Below are positions 25,932 to 34,109 of a stretch of 64,000 nt of DNA, one piece after another. The stretch's first letter is position 1. The number at the start of each line of letters is the position of its first letter. The notes beneath the pieces were generated by a model. It had not been told where the DNA came from and ran no database searches. It worked only from the letters and a program-made list of their open reading frames with translations. Both the position numbers and the translations under genes were made by a program. The DNA is taken from the NCBI RefSeq assembly GCF_013415885.1, contig NZ_CP058910.1, positions 1,488,001 through 1,552,000 of the forward strand, read 5' to 3'. Origin of the DNA: Halosimplex rubrum. GTDB taxonomy: Archaea > Halobacteriota > Halobacteria > Halobacteriales > Haloarculaceae.

Positions 25932-27947
25932 ATGACACAGTCGCCCACGCGACGCGGGTTCCTCGCCGGGGTCGCCGCGACCGCAGCGGCCACCGGGTCG
26001 GCGGCGGCGGCCCCCTCCGACGACGGTCCGCCCGCCGTCGACCCGTCCGGCCCCGGGCGTCCAGCCGCCCTGCAGGACGACGGCGGGGACACCGGTATCG
26101 AATCGCTGCTCGACGACCTCGTCGAGTCGAGCCTGGAGGGCCGGACGGCCTCGGGCGCGACCGTCGCCGTCGTCGCCGACGGCGAGGTGGCGCTCACGAA
26201 GGGCTACGGGGTCGCCGACCGCGAGAGCGAGCGGCCCGTCGACGCCTCCACGCCGTTCCGCGTCGGGTCGGTCTCGAAACCCGTCGTCGCGACGGCGCTG
26301 ATGGCTCGGATCCGGCGGGGGGATATCGACCTCGACGAACCCGTCGCGACGTACCTCGGCGCCGGGCTGGACGAGGCGGTCGGCTCGGCCACGCTCGCCG
26401 ACCTCGTGACCCATCGCGCGGGATACGAGATGTCCAACGAGGGGCTGTGGATCACCGACCCCGACGACCTGCGGCCGCTCCCCGAGGCGCTCCGGCGGTG
26501 GCGTCACGCTCGCGTCCGGCCGCCCGGTGAGGCGCCCGCCTACTCGAACTACGGCTACGCCGTCGCCGGGGGCGTCCTCGGAGCGGTCGCCGACGCGCCC
26601 TTTCACGAGGCGGTCGCCGCCGACCTGCTCGACCCGGTCGGGATGACCGCGAGTAGCTTCCGCCAGCCGCTCCCCGAGTCGCTGGCCGAGTCCCACGCGA
26701 CGGGGTACGGGCCCGGCAGCGTCTACGCCGACGGGGAGTTCCCCTACCTCGGCCTCGGTCCCGCGGGCGCGCTGTCGACGACGGCCGAGGACATGGCCCG
26801 GTTCGTGCAACTGCACCTGAACGACGGCGTCGTCGACGGCGAACAGGTCCTCCCCCCGGAGACCGTCGCGGCCTGCCAGCGCCAGTGGGCGACCGCTCAC
26901 GAGCGGCTGCCGGGGATGGCGTTCGGGTTCGTCGAGAGCGACTACGGCGACGTGCGGACGCTCCGGCACGACGGCGGGACGCCGTCGTTCTACAGCCACC
27001 TCCTGCTGGTCCCCGAGCGCGGCCTCGGGCTGTTCATCGCGTACAACGGCGCCGACGGCGGTGCCGCGGCCGGTGACGTGCTGGAGGGGTTCCGCTCGGA
27101 GTTGCTCCCCGACCCGGAGTCGGACTCGGATCCGGAGTCGAACTCGGGCGCCGATGGAGGGACGCTCTCGTCCGACGGCCGGCCGACGCGGGCCGACGAC
27201 CTCGGCGGCACCTACCGCTCGCTGCGTCGGTCGTGGGCCTGGCACGACCGGGTCACGACGACGCTGCAGGCCGGCACCGTCGAGGTGAGCGTCGCCGACG
27301 ACGGCGCGCTGGTCACGACGGGCGGGAGCGTGACGCGCCGGTGGGTCGAGGTCGAGCCGCTGGTCTTCGAACGCGTCGACGGGAGCGAACGGTTGGCCTT
27401 CGACACGGGGGCCGACGGCGAGACCATCGAGTACCTCCACCGCGGCGCGAACCCGACGACGGCGTACGGCCGCGTCGAGGGAGCCGACCGGCTCTCGCTG
27501 CACGCCGCGCTGACCGTCGTCTCCCTGCTCGGCCTGCTCTCGGCGGTGTTCGGGTGGCCGGCGGCCACCGCCGTCGGGTGGTACCGGTCCGGGGACGACG
27601 CCGCGGCGGACTCGCGGCGGTGGACCGACCGGCCGGCGGCGCTCGCGCGTACGGTCGCCGCCGGGGCCGCGGTCGCCGTCCTCGCCTTCCCGGTCGCGGC
27701 GCTCGTCCACCTCGCCGCGGCGCCGTTCGCCGTCCTGTCGGCGCCCCCGCTGACGTTCGCGGCCCTGTTCGCCCTGCCGATACTGGGACTGGCCGGGACC
27801 CTGGCAGCCGTCGGGTTCGCCGTCCGCTCGTGGACCGACGGCTACTGGGGGCCGATCGGCCGGGTCCACTACGCGCTGGTCGCCGCGTCGCTGGCCGTCG
27901 CCTGCTGGCTGCTGTGGTACTGGAACCTGCTCGTCCCGCCGCTGTGA
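25932..27947 (+). CDS. Tat-exported class C beta-lactamase-like serine hydrolase with C-terminal membrane domain
   Basis: A 671-residue protein. It has a twin-arginine signal (SPTRRGFLAGVAA), then a serine beta-lactamase-like domain (residues about 55-400) with the catalytic triad visible: Ser113-Val-Ser-Lys116, Tyr204-Ser-Asn206, and the HDGG motif at about His346. An acidic Ser/Asp/Pro linker (about residues 395-420) and a beta-rich region lead to four predicted membrane helices at the end. It would sit at the cell surface and act on an ester, amide or D-amino-acid peptide. The domain order matches haloarchaeal and bacterial PBP4/EstB relatives. Confidence 0.85.
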   Translation: MTQSPTRRGFLAGVAATAAATGSAAAAPSDDGPPAVDPSGPGRPAALQDDGGDTGIESLLDDLVESSLEGRTASGATVAVVADGEVALTKGYGVADRESERPVDASTPFRVGSVSKPVVATALMARIRRGDIDLDEPVATYLGAGLDEAVGSATLADLVTHRAGYEMSNEGLWITDPDDLRPLPEALRRWRHARVRPPGEAPAYSNYGYAVAGGVLGAVADAPFHEAVAADLLDPVGMTASSFRQPLPESLAESHATGYGPGSVYADGEFPYLGLGPAGALSTTAEDMARFVQLHLNDGVVDGEQVLPPETVAACQRQWATAHERLPGMAFGFVESDYGDVRTLRHDGGTPSFYSHLLLVPERGLGLFIAYNGADGGAAAGDVLEGFRSELLPDPESDSDPESNSGADGGTLSSDGRPTRADDLGGTYRSLRRSWAWHDRVTTTLQAGTVEVSVADDGALVTTGGSVTRRWVEVEPLVFERVDGSERLAFDTGADGETIEYLHRGANPTTAYGRVEGADRLSLHAALTVVSLLGLLSAVFGWPAATAVGWYRSGDDAAADSRRWTDRPAALARTVAAGAAVAVLAFPVAALVHLAAAPFAVLSAPPLTFAALFALPILGLAGTLAAVGFAVRSWTDGYWGPIGRVHYALVAASLAVACWLLWYWNLLVPPL

Positions 27948-28245
27948 CGGCGGTTCCGCCGGCTCTCCCGGTTCCGGCCGTCGGTCCGACTGACTCCCGG
28001 TCGAACCGGTCGCCGGCCCGCCCGAGTCCGCCCGACTCGTGCCCGAACTCTTAGACACGCCGAGAAGCGTCGAACGGAGCGTATCGGGTAGCAACGTGCG
28101 CCGTCCGACCTTCGATAGATACAAAAAATAATATACGAATATTCGAAGGAGGTTAAACGACTGTTCGAAGTGCGTTCGGAGAAATGATCTGGCATAACAT
28201 TTTAGTGGGGATCGCCCGTACGTGTAACTGAGAGGTGATGAACCG

Positions 28246-28476
28246 ATGTCGACCAGAGACAGGGCTCGACGCACACGGGAACACAGCGCAGCAGGCGGCC
28301 GGTTCTCCCGCTACGACCTCCTGCTACTGGTGATACCTGCGGCGTTCCTGCTGGCGCTCGTGGGATCGATCGTGTCGCCGCTCCCCGCGAGGGTGTTCGT
28401 GGCGGGGGCGTCCGTGGTCGGCGCGCTCGCCGTCGCGGACGGGCTGTTCGTCAATCCGCCCAAGCGCGGTCGCTGA
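28246..28476 (+). CDS. Small two-helix membrane protein
   Basis: A 76-residue protein: a basic N-terminus (STRDRARRTREH), two hydrophobic helices (LLLLVIPAAFLLALVGSIV and RVFVAGASVVGALAVADGLF), then a basic tail. A Shine-Dalgarno-like GAGGTGAT lies about 6 bases before the ATG, and the upstream 150 bases are AT-rich, so a real gene is likely. It precedes crtB on the same strand, but a separate promoter stands between them. Function is unknown. Confidence 0.68.
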   Translation: MSTRDRARRTREHSAAGGRFSRYDLLLLVIPAAFLLALVGSIVSPLPARVFVAGASVVGALAVADGLFVNPPKRGR

Positions 28477-28564
28477 CCGGCGCGGACGCTCGCGGTCGAA
28501 CCGTCACCAGTAACCGTCCCGCAGACACCGGCTACGGGGCGGTTCGCCGGACGCGGCGGTGACT

Positions 28565-28580
28565 CCCCAACCAGTTGGGG
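28565..28580. promoter_or_regulatory. Bat-type upstream activator palindrome before crtB
   Basis: A perfect dyad CCCCAAC-CA-GTTGGGG sits just before a TATA-like CTTATTTAA (28587-28595). It closely matches the haloarchaeal bop-regulon element ACCCnACTAGTTnGG as I remember it, with two differences. Confidence 0.55.
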
Positions 28581-28700
28581 TAGTTGCTTATTTAATCTCT
28601 CTCGAACATATAGATACGAACGGTCGGCCGGCGCTCTGACCTGTGGTGGTCCCCGCGACTCCGAGCGGGCTCTCTACGACCGGCGACCCCTCATCAAACA

Positions 28701-29681
28701 ATGCCAGCGAGCGACCAAGTCGATACGAGCAAGCAGATCCACAGGCGGACGGGGCGGACGTTCTACGCCGCCACGAAGCTCCTACCCGAGCGGGTCCGGG
28801 AGACGACGTACGTCCTCTACGCGTTCTTCCGGATCGCCGACGAGGTAGTGGACCGAACGGATGACCCCGACCCCCAGACCCAGCGGCGTCGGCTCGAAGC
28901 GATGCGAGCGGCCGCGCTGGGCGAGCCCGACCCGGGCGTCGACCTGACCGAAGACGAGCGAGCGGTCCTCGACGCGTTCCGGTCGCTGGCCGACCGGACG
29001 GGCATCGACGACAGCGAGATCGAGGTGTTCGTCGACGCGATGCTTCAGGACATCGAGACGGCCCGCTACCCCGCCTACGAGGACCTGGAGGGGTACATGC
29101 GCGGCTCGTCGGTCGCGGTCGCGAACATGATGATGGCCGCCATGGAGATGCCCGCGGAGGACCGCGAACAGGCCCGACCGCACGCCGAGGCCCTCGCCGA
29201 GGCGTTCCAGCTGACGAACTTCCTGCGGGACGTGCGCGAGGACATCCGCGACTACGGACGGGTGTACGTGCCGGGGGAGACTCTGGCGCGGTTCGACGTC
29301 GAGGAGTCCGACCTCGCCGAGGCGAACGTCACCGACGGGTTCGTCGCCGCGATGCGTCACGAACTGCAGCGGACCGAACGCCGCTACCGCGAGGGGGTCG
29401 CCGGCATCCGCATGCTCCCCGAGGACTGCCAGTTCGGCGTGCTCCTGGCGGCGGTGTTCTACGCGGAACACCACCGGCTCATCCGCGCTCGCGACTACGA
29501 CGTGCTGACCGAGACGCCCGAGCTCGGCCGGCTCCGACGGGGGTACCTGCTCGTCCGGACCTGGATCCACTGGCGGCGCCACCGCGACCCCGAGGCCACG
29601 TTCTACGCGGTCAGCGCCGTCTCGCCCGGCGGCGAGGGCGACGGCGTCGAGACCGACGGCGTCACGAGCCACGTCGCCTGA
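28701..29681 (+). CDS. crtB: Phytoene synthase (squalene/phytoene synthase family)
   Basis: A 326-residue prenyltransferase. Both Asp-rich diphosphate-binding motifs are present: FFRIADEVVDRTDD (D-x-x-x-D) and LTNFLRDVREDIRDYGRVYVP (D-x-x-x-D), with the family signature around the second. It condenses two geranylgeranyl diphosphates to phytoene, the first committed step toward the bacterioruberin carotenoids of haloarchaea. The C-terminal 40 residues form a Gly/Asp-rich tail. The strong upstream palindrome suggests control by a Bat-type regulator (light or low oxygen in Halobacterium). Confidence 0.92.
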   Translation: MPASDQVDTSKQIHRRTGRTFYAATKLLPERVRETTYVLYAFFRIADEVVDRTDDPDPQTQRRRLEAMRAAALGEPDPGVDLTEDERAVLDAFRSLADRTGIDDSEIEVFVDAMLQDIETARYPAYEDLEGYMRGSSVAVANMMMAAMEMPAEDREQARPHAEALAEAFQLTNFLRDVREDIRDYGRVYVPGETLARFDVEESDLAEANVTDGFVAAMRHELQRTERRYREGVAGIRMLPEDCQFGVLLAAVFYAEHHRLIRARDYDVLTETPELGRLRRGYLLVRTWIHWRRHRDPEATFYAVSAVSPGGEGDGVETDGVTSHVA

Positions 29682-29820
29682 GGCGTCCGCGGTCGGTTCG
29701 GTCGCTCGTGATTCTCCCGTCTCCCGGTGTCCGGACAGCGGCGGCTCCGCGGACAGCGCTCGCTCCGCCGATAGCGGCCGCTCCGGGTCGAAGCGACGCG
29801 AAAAGTGCGGTTCGCCGGGT

Positions 29821-30411
29821 CTACCGGCCGCGGTTCTCGTTGCTGGAGAGACTCGGCCGCGTGCGTTCGGAGCCCTTGCCGCGGTTGTTCAGGCCGCGGT
29901 TGCGGCGGCCGGCGCTGGTCAGCCCGCGCAGCGCGCGGTCGGTGTGCTGGTCCTCGCAGATCCACGAGAGGTCGTCGTCGTTCTCGATGGCGGGGTGTTC
30001 GGGGTCGACGAGGATCACTTCGAACCACTTCTGGCTGCCGTCCTGACCGACGGAGTAGGAGTTGAGCACGCGGAGGTTCGGGTAGACGCGGGTGGTGCGC
30101 TCCTCGGCGACGCGCTGGAGGTTCTTGCGGCGGGTGATCCGCGTGACGCCCTGGCGCTTCGACCGGCGACCGGCCGTGAAGCGCTGCTTGCGGGCACCGC
30201 CCTTGCGGATGGACGCACGGACGACCACGACGCCCTGCTTGGCCTTGTAGCCCAGCGAGCGCGCGCGGTCGAGACGGGTCGGGCGCTCGATGCGTTCGAG
30301 CGCGCCCTCCTCGCGCCAGTCCTGTTTTCGCTGCCACTGCAACTCCGCCAGCTTGCCGTCGTCCGGGTCCTTCCAGGCGTCCCGGATGTACGTGTAGAAG
30401 CTCTTTGCCAT
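29821..30411 (-). CDS. rpl15e: 50S ribosomal protein L15e
   Basis: A 196-residue protein starting MAKSFYTYIRDAWKDPDDGK, with the family blocks RARSLGYKAKQGVVVVR, GRRSKRQGV and RVLNSYSVGQDGSQKWFEVILVDP. It is a large-subunit ribosomal protein found in archaea and eukaryotes. Its start is unambiguous. It faces crtB convergently and TrmB divergently and is a single gene. Confidence 0.95.
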   Translation of the reverse strand: MAKSFYTYIRDAWKDPDDGKLAELQWQRKQDWREEGALERIERPTRLDRARSLGYKAKQGVVVVRASIRKGGARKQRFTAGRRSKRQGVTRITRRKNLQRVAEERTTRVYPNLRVLNSYSVGQDGSQKWFEVILVDPEHPAIENDDDLSWICEDQHTDRALRGLTSAGRRNRGLNNRGKGSERTRPSLSSNENRGR

Positions 30412-30658
30412 GGGTGTTCACCGCCGGGCGTTGCGTGGTTCAAGAGCGAGGCCCGCAGGGCCTCGACCGAGGCGGCGAAGCCGCCGAGGTGCGGGTGACT
30501 CGACACTCACATCCCGACCTGCACAGGCAGGCGCCCGCTGGTGCCCGACCGCCCAGCGAGTTACCCGCCAGTTACCCGTTCGCACCCTTAAGGGATCCGA
30601 ACTCCCGACGACGCGACCGCTTCGCGTGTCACTCCACCGATGCTTGTCATGCGAATAT

Positions 30659-30666
30659 TATTATAT
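30659..30666 (+). promoter_or_regulatory. TATA element of the TrmB-type regulator
   Basis: ATTATATT lies about 30 bases before the ATG at 30693 in an A/T-rich island (30655-30690). The distance fits a leaderless transcript. Confidence 0.5.
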
Positions 30667-30692
30667 TGGTGTATTATATTCCGTTAAACACG

Positions 30693-31763
30693 ATGGAACG
30701 GGACGAGATTCTGGGGGGACTGGAGGACGCGGGGTTGACCTCCTATCAGGCCGACGCGTATCTGACGCTGCTGGACATGGGGGTATCGCCGGCCGTGGAC
30801 GTGGCCCGGAACTGCTCGGTCCCGGTACCGCGTATCTACGACGTGCTGACTGAGTTAGAGCAGATGGCGTGCGTGGAGACGCTCGACCGGGAGACGCTGC
30901 ACGCTCGCGCGCGCGAGCCCGCGGAATTCGTTCAGGACCTCCACGAGAAGAGCGACCGGCTCTCGGCGGTCGCCGAGGAGATCGAGGACCGCTGGGAGGC
31001 GTCGCCGCTGGGGGACAACAAGATGAACGTGACCAAGCGGGTCGACACGGTCGTCGACCACGTCGAGGGGCTGATCCGCGAGGCGGACTCGACGGTCGAT
31101 CTGGCGCTGACAGACGAGCAGCTCGTCGCCTACGAGAGCGCGCTGACCGAGGCGATCGAGTCAGACGTGGTGGTGCGCGCGTCGGTCGTCCCGTCGGGGG
31201 AGGTGGGGATCGCGGACCACCCCGTCAGCGATGTCGTGACGGAGATCCGCGAGCGGCCGCTCCCCGGGCCGTTCTGCGCGCTCGTCGACCGGACGAAGGC
31301 CTGTCTCGCGCCGACCACGCGCATGCCCGAACCGTACGGCGTCGTGATCAACGACGACATCATCCCGTTTATCTTCCGATGGTACTTCCAGACCTGTCTC
31401 TGGGCGAACTGGGAGACGGTCTCGCGGTGTCGCGAGCGGCCGCCGGTGTACGTCTGCCTGGAGGAGTTCATCCGGGACGCCTACCCGCTGTGGTGGGACG
31501 ACGCCGTCGTCTCCGTGACGGTCCGCGGGATGGAGCCCGACTCCGGACGCGACCGGGTGGTGTCGGGCGTCCTCACCGATATCCGGTACTCCGCGCCGTC
31601 CGCACGCACCGGGCGTCGTCCCACGTTGACCGACCTCTCCGGCCGGGCGACGATCGTCCTCTGGACCCCCGAAGGGCGGTGCACGGTCGGCGGCTGGGGC
31701 GCGCTCCAGGAAGACCTCGAAGTCAAGCGCGTCACCGTGGACGGCGTCGAGTGGCTCGGCTGA
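30693..31763 (+). CDS. TrmB-family sugar-responsive transcription regulator
   Basis: A 356-residue regulator. An N-terminal TrmB-type winged helix has LTSYQADAYLTLLDMGVSPAVDVARNCSVPVPRIYDVLTELE (about residues 14-55). A coiled-coil-like linker (VQDLHEKSDRLSAVAEEIEDRW) and a large sensor domain follow. TrmB proteins bind sugars and switch genes for sugar uptake and glycolysis. It lies directly upstream of the glycoside hydrolase island on the same strand, so it is the best candidate for its pathway-specific regulator (inference). Confidence 0.85.
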   Translation: MERDEILGGLEDAGLTSYQADAYLTLLDMGVSPAVDVARNCSVPVPRIYDVLTELEQMACVETLDRETLHARAREPAEFVQDLHEKSDRLSAVAEEIEDRWEASPLGDNKMNVTKRVDTVVDHVEGLIREADSTVDLALTDEQLVAYESALTEAIESDVVVRASVVPSGEVGIADHPVSDVVTEIRERPLPGPFCALVDRTKACLAPTTRMPEPYGVVINDDIIPFIFRWYFQTCLWANWETVSRCRERPPVYVCLEEFIRDAYPLWWDDAVVSVTVRGMEPDSGRDRVVSGVLTDIRYSAPSARTGRRPTLTDLSGRATIVLWTPEGRCTVGGWGALQEDLEVKRVTVDGVEWLG

Positions 31764-32098
31764 CCGACCGTCCACCGCCTCGGCCGCTCGTCCGGTCCAC
31801 AAAACATCATTCAATTGTGTAATGCCATAATATAGTAATCGGGTGTAAAATACTTGTATTAACTGCTGTATAAACGATAGTGAAGTGGAGAGAACGTGCG
31901 GGACCGCCCCGTCTCGACGCCGAAACCTCGTTCGTCCGTTCGAGTCAAATCCGATATCTGTTCGAATACTTACTACGACTTGACTGTTTTCTTATATAGT
32001 TGTGCGATCCGTCTAATCGCTCGAATATGGGGTACTGGAGCGCTATAAAACGTTATTTTGAATTCGAGTAATTCATTATATCTCGGGCTAGAAAAACG

Positions 32099-32105
32099 TT
32101 TTATA
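32099..32105 (+). promoter_or_regulatory. Proximal TATA box of the hydrolase island
   Basis: TTTTATA within AACGTTTTATACCGG. A start site about 25 bases on would fall at the beginning of the 18-bp dyad, leaving a 5' leader with a GGAGGT ribosome-binding site before the first gene. Confidence 0.6.
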
Positions 32106-32127
32106 CCGGTCGTTCGATGTACGGTTC

Positions 32128-32145
32128 ACACACCGCACGGTGTGT
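32128..32145. promoter_or_regulatory. 18-bp perfect dyad before the first cellulase gene
   Basis: ACACACCG-CA-CGGTGTGT, two perfect 8-bp half-sites, lies between the TATA box (32099) and the ribosome-binding site GGAGGT (32149-32154). It is either a repressor operator or the 5' stem-loop of the mRNA leader. Confidence 0.6.
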
Positions 32146-32158
32146 ATCGGAGGTCGAA

Positions 32159-34078
32159 ATGACAAACAAGAAGCAACCCCCTGACGGGGGACGAGAGGCA
32201 TCGCAATCCAACGGTTCGAGCGTGGACGAGGGGGGACCGTCCCGCCGCACCTTCCTGAAGGGGACGGCTGCGGCCGGCGCGGTCGCGCTCGGTGTCGGCG
32301 CCGGCGCCGTCGGATCGGTGTCAGCGGGGATCCCGACCCCTCAGCTGCATCGCGACGGAAATCTGATCAAGGACCCGGACGGCAACGTCGTGACGCTTCG
32401 AGGGGTCAACATCGCCGACCCCAAGCGGATCAACGTCACCGCCCCGGCCCGTGGGAAAGACGCCGTGCAGGTGATCGACATGCTCACCGACGCGAGCAAC
32501 GGCTGGTACCCGCGGATGATCCGCGTCCCGGTCCAGCCCGTCGACATCGGCGAGTACGAGCCCGGCTCGGGCCCGCCGGTTCCGGCGTTCACCGAGGGCC
32601 AGCTGGAGAGCTACCTCACGAACCACCTCGACGAGGTCGTCCAGCGCTGCGCCGAGCGGGGCGTCTACTGCATCATCGACTACCACCGCCACCGCGACGT
32701 GCAGTGGGCCGAGGGCCAGGACGGCCCGGTCAACGCCGAACTCCAGGACGAGGTCGACATGTTCTGGGATATCGTCGCGCCGCGGTACGCCGAGGACTCG
32801 CACGTCCTCTACGAGGTGTACAACGAACCGACCGAGCCCGGGATGTGGGAGGACCCCACTACCACGCAGTGGGTCGCCGACATCTGGGACCTCTGGCTGG
32901 AGATGGCCCAGCCGTGGGTCGACACCATCCGGAGCCACGCCGACAACATGATCCTGATGGGGTCGCCCTCCTGGACCCAGAGCCCCGAGGGCGCGCTCGT
33001 CGAGGAGTTCGACGGCGAGGACATCGCCTACACCTACCACATCTATCCGGGGCACAACTCCAGCAGACAACAGAACTGGGAGGACGCCTCGATCAACGGC
33101 GAGGGCGTCGAGGGCGTCTACGAGCAGGCGCCGCTGTTCGTCACCGAGTTCGGCTGGGAGGAGGGCGGCGGCCAGTACATCGGCGGGACCGACGAGTTCG
33201 GGACGGCCTTCCACGACTTCCTCGAGCAGAGCCCGGCCATCCACTGGACGGCGTGGTGCGCCGACCCCGTCTGGCGCCCGGTCATGTTCGAGCGCCCGTT
33301 CGCCGACAACGCCGACGACTCCGTCGGCGACCCGTACAACGGTACGGTCCCCGAAGCCTGCTCGGACCTGCCGTGTGAGTGGTCGCTGACCACCGGCAGC
33401 GGCGCCATGGGCGACGACATCAAGAGCTGGCTCGAACAGTACCGCAACGACGGTATCCCCGGCGAGGGCACCGTGACGCCGCCGACGGACACGCCCACCC
33501 CGACGGACGAGCCGAACACGCCGACCGACGAACCGGAGACGCCGACCGACGAGCCGGACACCCCGACGGACGAACCGGACACCCCGACCGACGAGCCGGA
33601 CACCCCGACCGACGAGCCGGACACCCCGACGGACACGCCGGCTGCGGACGCGATGGTCGTCGACAATTACGACGGCAGTCCCGGCTGGTCGTCCCATCGT
33701 AACGATCTGGGCGAGTGGTGCGGCGCCGGGTCGTTCGAGAACGGCGGCGGCGAAGAGATGGACGGCGCGCTCGTGCTGGAGTACGACAACGGCGGCTGGT
33801 TCCAGGAGCAGATCAACGAGGACGTGTCGGACTACTCGACGCTGGTCTTCGAGATCAGCGGCGCGGACGGCGGCGAGGAGTCCGAGGTGCTGTTCGACAT
33901 GGGCGGGGTGCGGACGCTGCTCGCCAACGTCACCGACGACACCATCGGCACCAGCATGGGGACGGTGCGCGTCGACCTGGCGGCGGCGGGCGTCGACCGC
34001 TCGTCGCCCTCGGTCCGATTCAACTTCTGGCAAGGGGGAGCCAGCACGCTCGAACTCTCCGAGATCCGACTCGAATAG
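32159..34078 (+). CDS. Secreted GH5 cellulase-like enzyme with shared C-terminal module
   Basis: A 639-residue protein. The Tat signal has Arg29-Arg30 in SRRTFLKGTAA. The GH5 catalytic domain (residues about 63-440) starts IPTPQLHRDGNLIKDPDG and has IDYHRHRD, the acid/base Glu223 in YNEPTEP and the nucleophile Glu330 in VTEFGWEEG. A linker of six TDEP-type repeats (about residues 442-494) leads to the shared 140-residue module (about 497-639). It should hydrolyse beta-1,4-glucan outside the cell. The start at ATG 32159 is set by GGAGGT four bases away. It is the first gene of the enzyme run; the next starts 31 bases on. Confidence 0.88.
   Translation: MTNKKQPPDGGREASQSNGSSVDEGGPSRRTFLKGTAAAGAVALGVGAGAVGSVSAGIPTPQLHRDGNLIKDPDGNVVTLRGVNIADPKRINVTAPARGKDAVQVIDMLTDASNGWYPRMIRVPVQPVDIGEYEPGSGPPVPAFTEGQLESYLTNHLDEVVQRCAERGVYCIIDYHRHRDVQWAEGQDGPVNAELQDEVDMFWDIVAPRYAEDSHVLYEVYNEPTEPGMWEDPTTTQWVADIWDLWLEMAQPWVDTIRSHADNMILMGSPSWTQSPEGALVEEFDGEDIAYTYHIYPGHNSSRQQNWEDASINGEGVEGVYEQAPLFVTEFGWEEGGGQYIGGTDEFGTAFHDFLEQSPAIHWTAWCADPVWRPVMFERPFADNADDSVGDPYNGTVPEACSDLPCEWSLTTGSGAMGDDIKSWLEQYRNDGIPGEGTVTPPTDTPTPTDEPNTPTDEPETPTDEPDTPTDEPDTPTDEPDTPTDEPDTPTDTPAADAMVVDNYDGSPGWSSHRNDLGEWCGAGSFENGGGEEMDGALVLEYDNGGWFQEQINEDVSDYSTLVFEISGADGGEESEVLFDMGGVRTLLANVTDDTIGTSMGTVRVDLAAAGVDRSSPSVRFNFWQGGASTLELSEIRLE
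33484..33640. repeat. Tandem repeat encoding the acidic TDEPxTP linker
   Basis: Imperfect 21-bp units encode Thr-Asp-Glu-Pro-Asp/Glu-Thr-Pro six times. Similar arrays occur in the other enzymes (about 35560-35700, 37505-37590, 42060-42190, 46360-46498, 47650-47780) and in the remnant at 49078. Unit number varies, as expected from slippage or unequal recombination. The acid residues keep the linker soluble in high salt. Confidence 0.85.
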
Positions 34079-34109
34079 CCCGATAACCGAACCCACACCT
34101 CACGACACA

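Larger units (their letters stand above)
31764..32158. promoter_or_regulatory. AT-rich control region of the glycoside hydrolase island
   Basis: About 395 bases without a gene and far more A/T-rich than the surroundings. It contains several TATA-like boxes, for example CTTATATAG near 31992 and CTATAAAAC near 32042. It carries the proximal promoter and an 18-bp dyad described separately. The length and composition suggest several regulator sites. Confidence 0.6.

Noticed and set aside
33484-33640. Repeated 21-bp units resembling a CRISPR array
   Set aside because: Units are contiguous, lack spacers and encode the TDEP linker in frame; the same holds for the 57-bp repeat at 61907.
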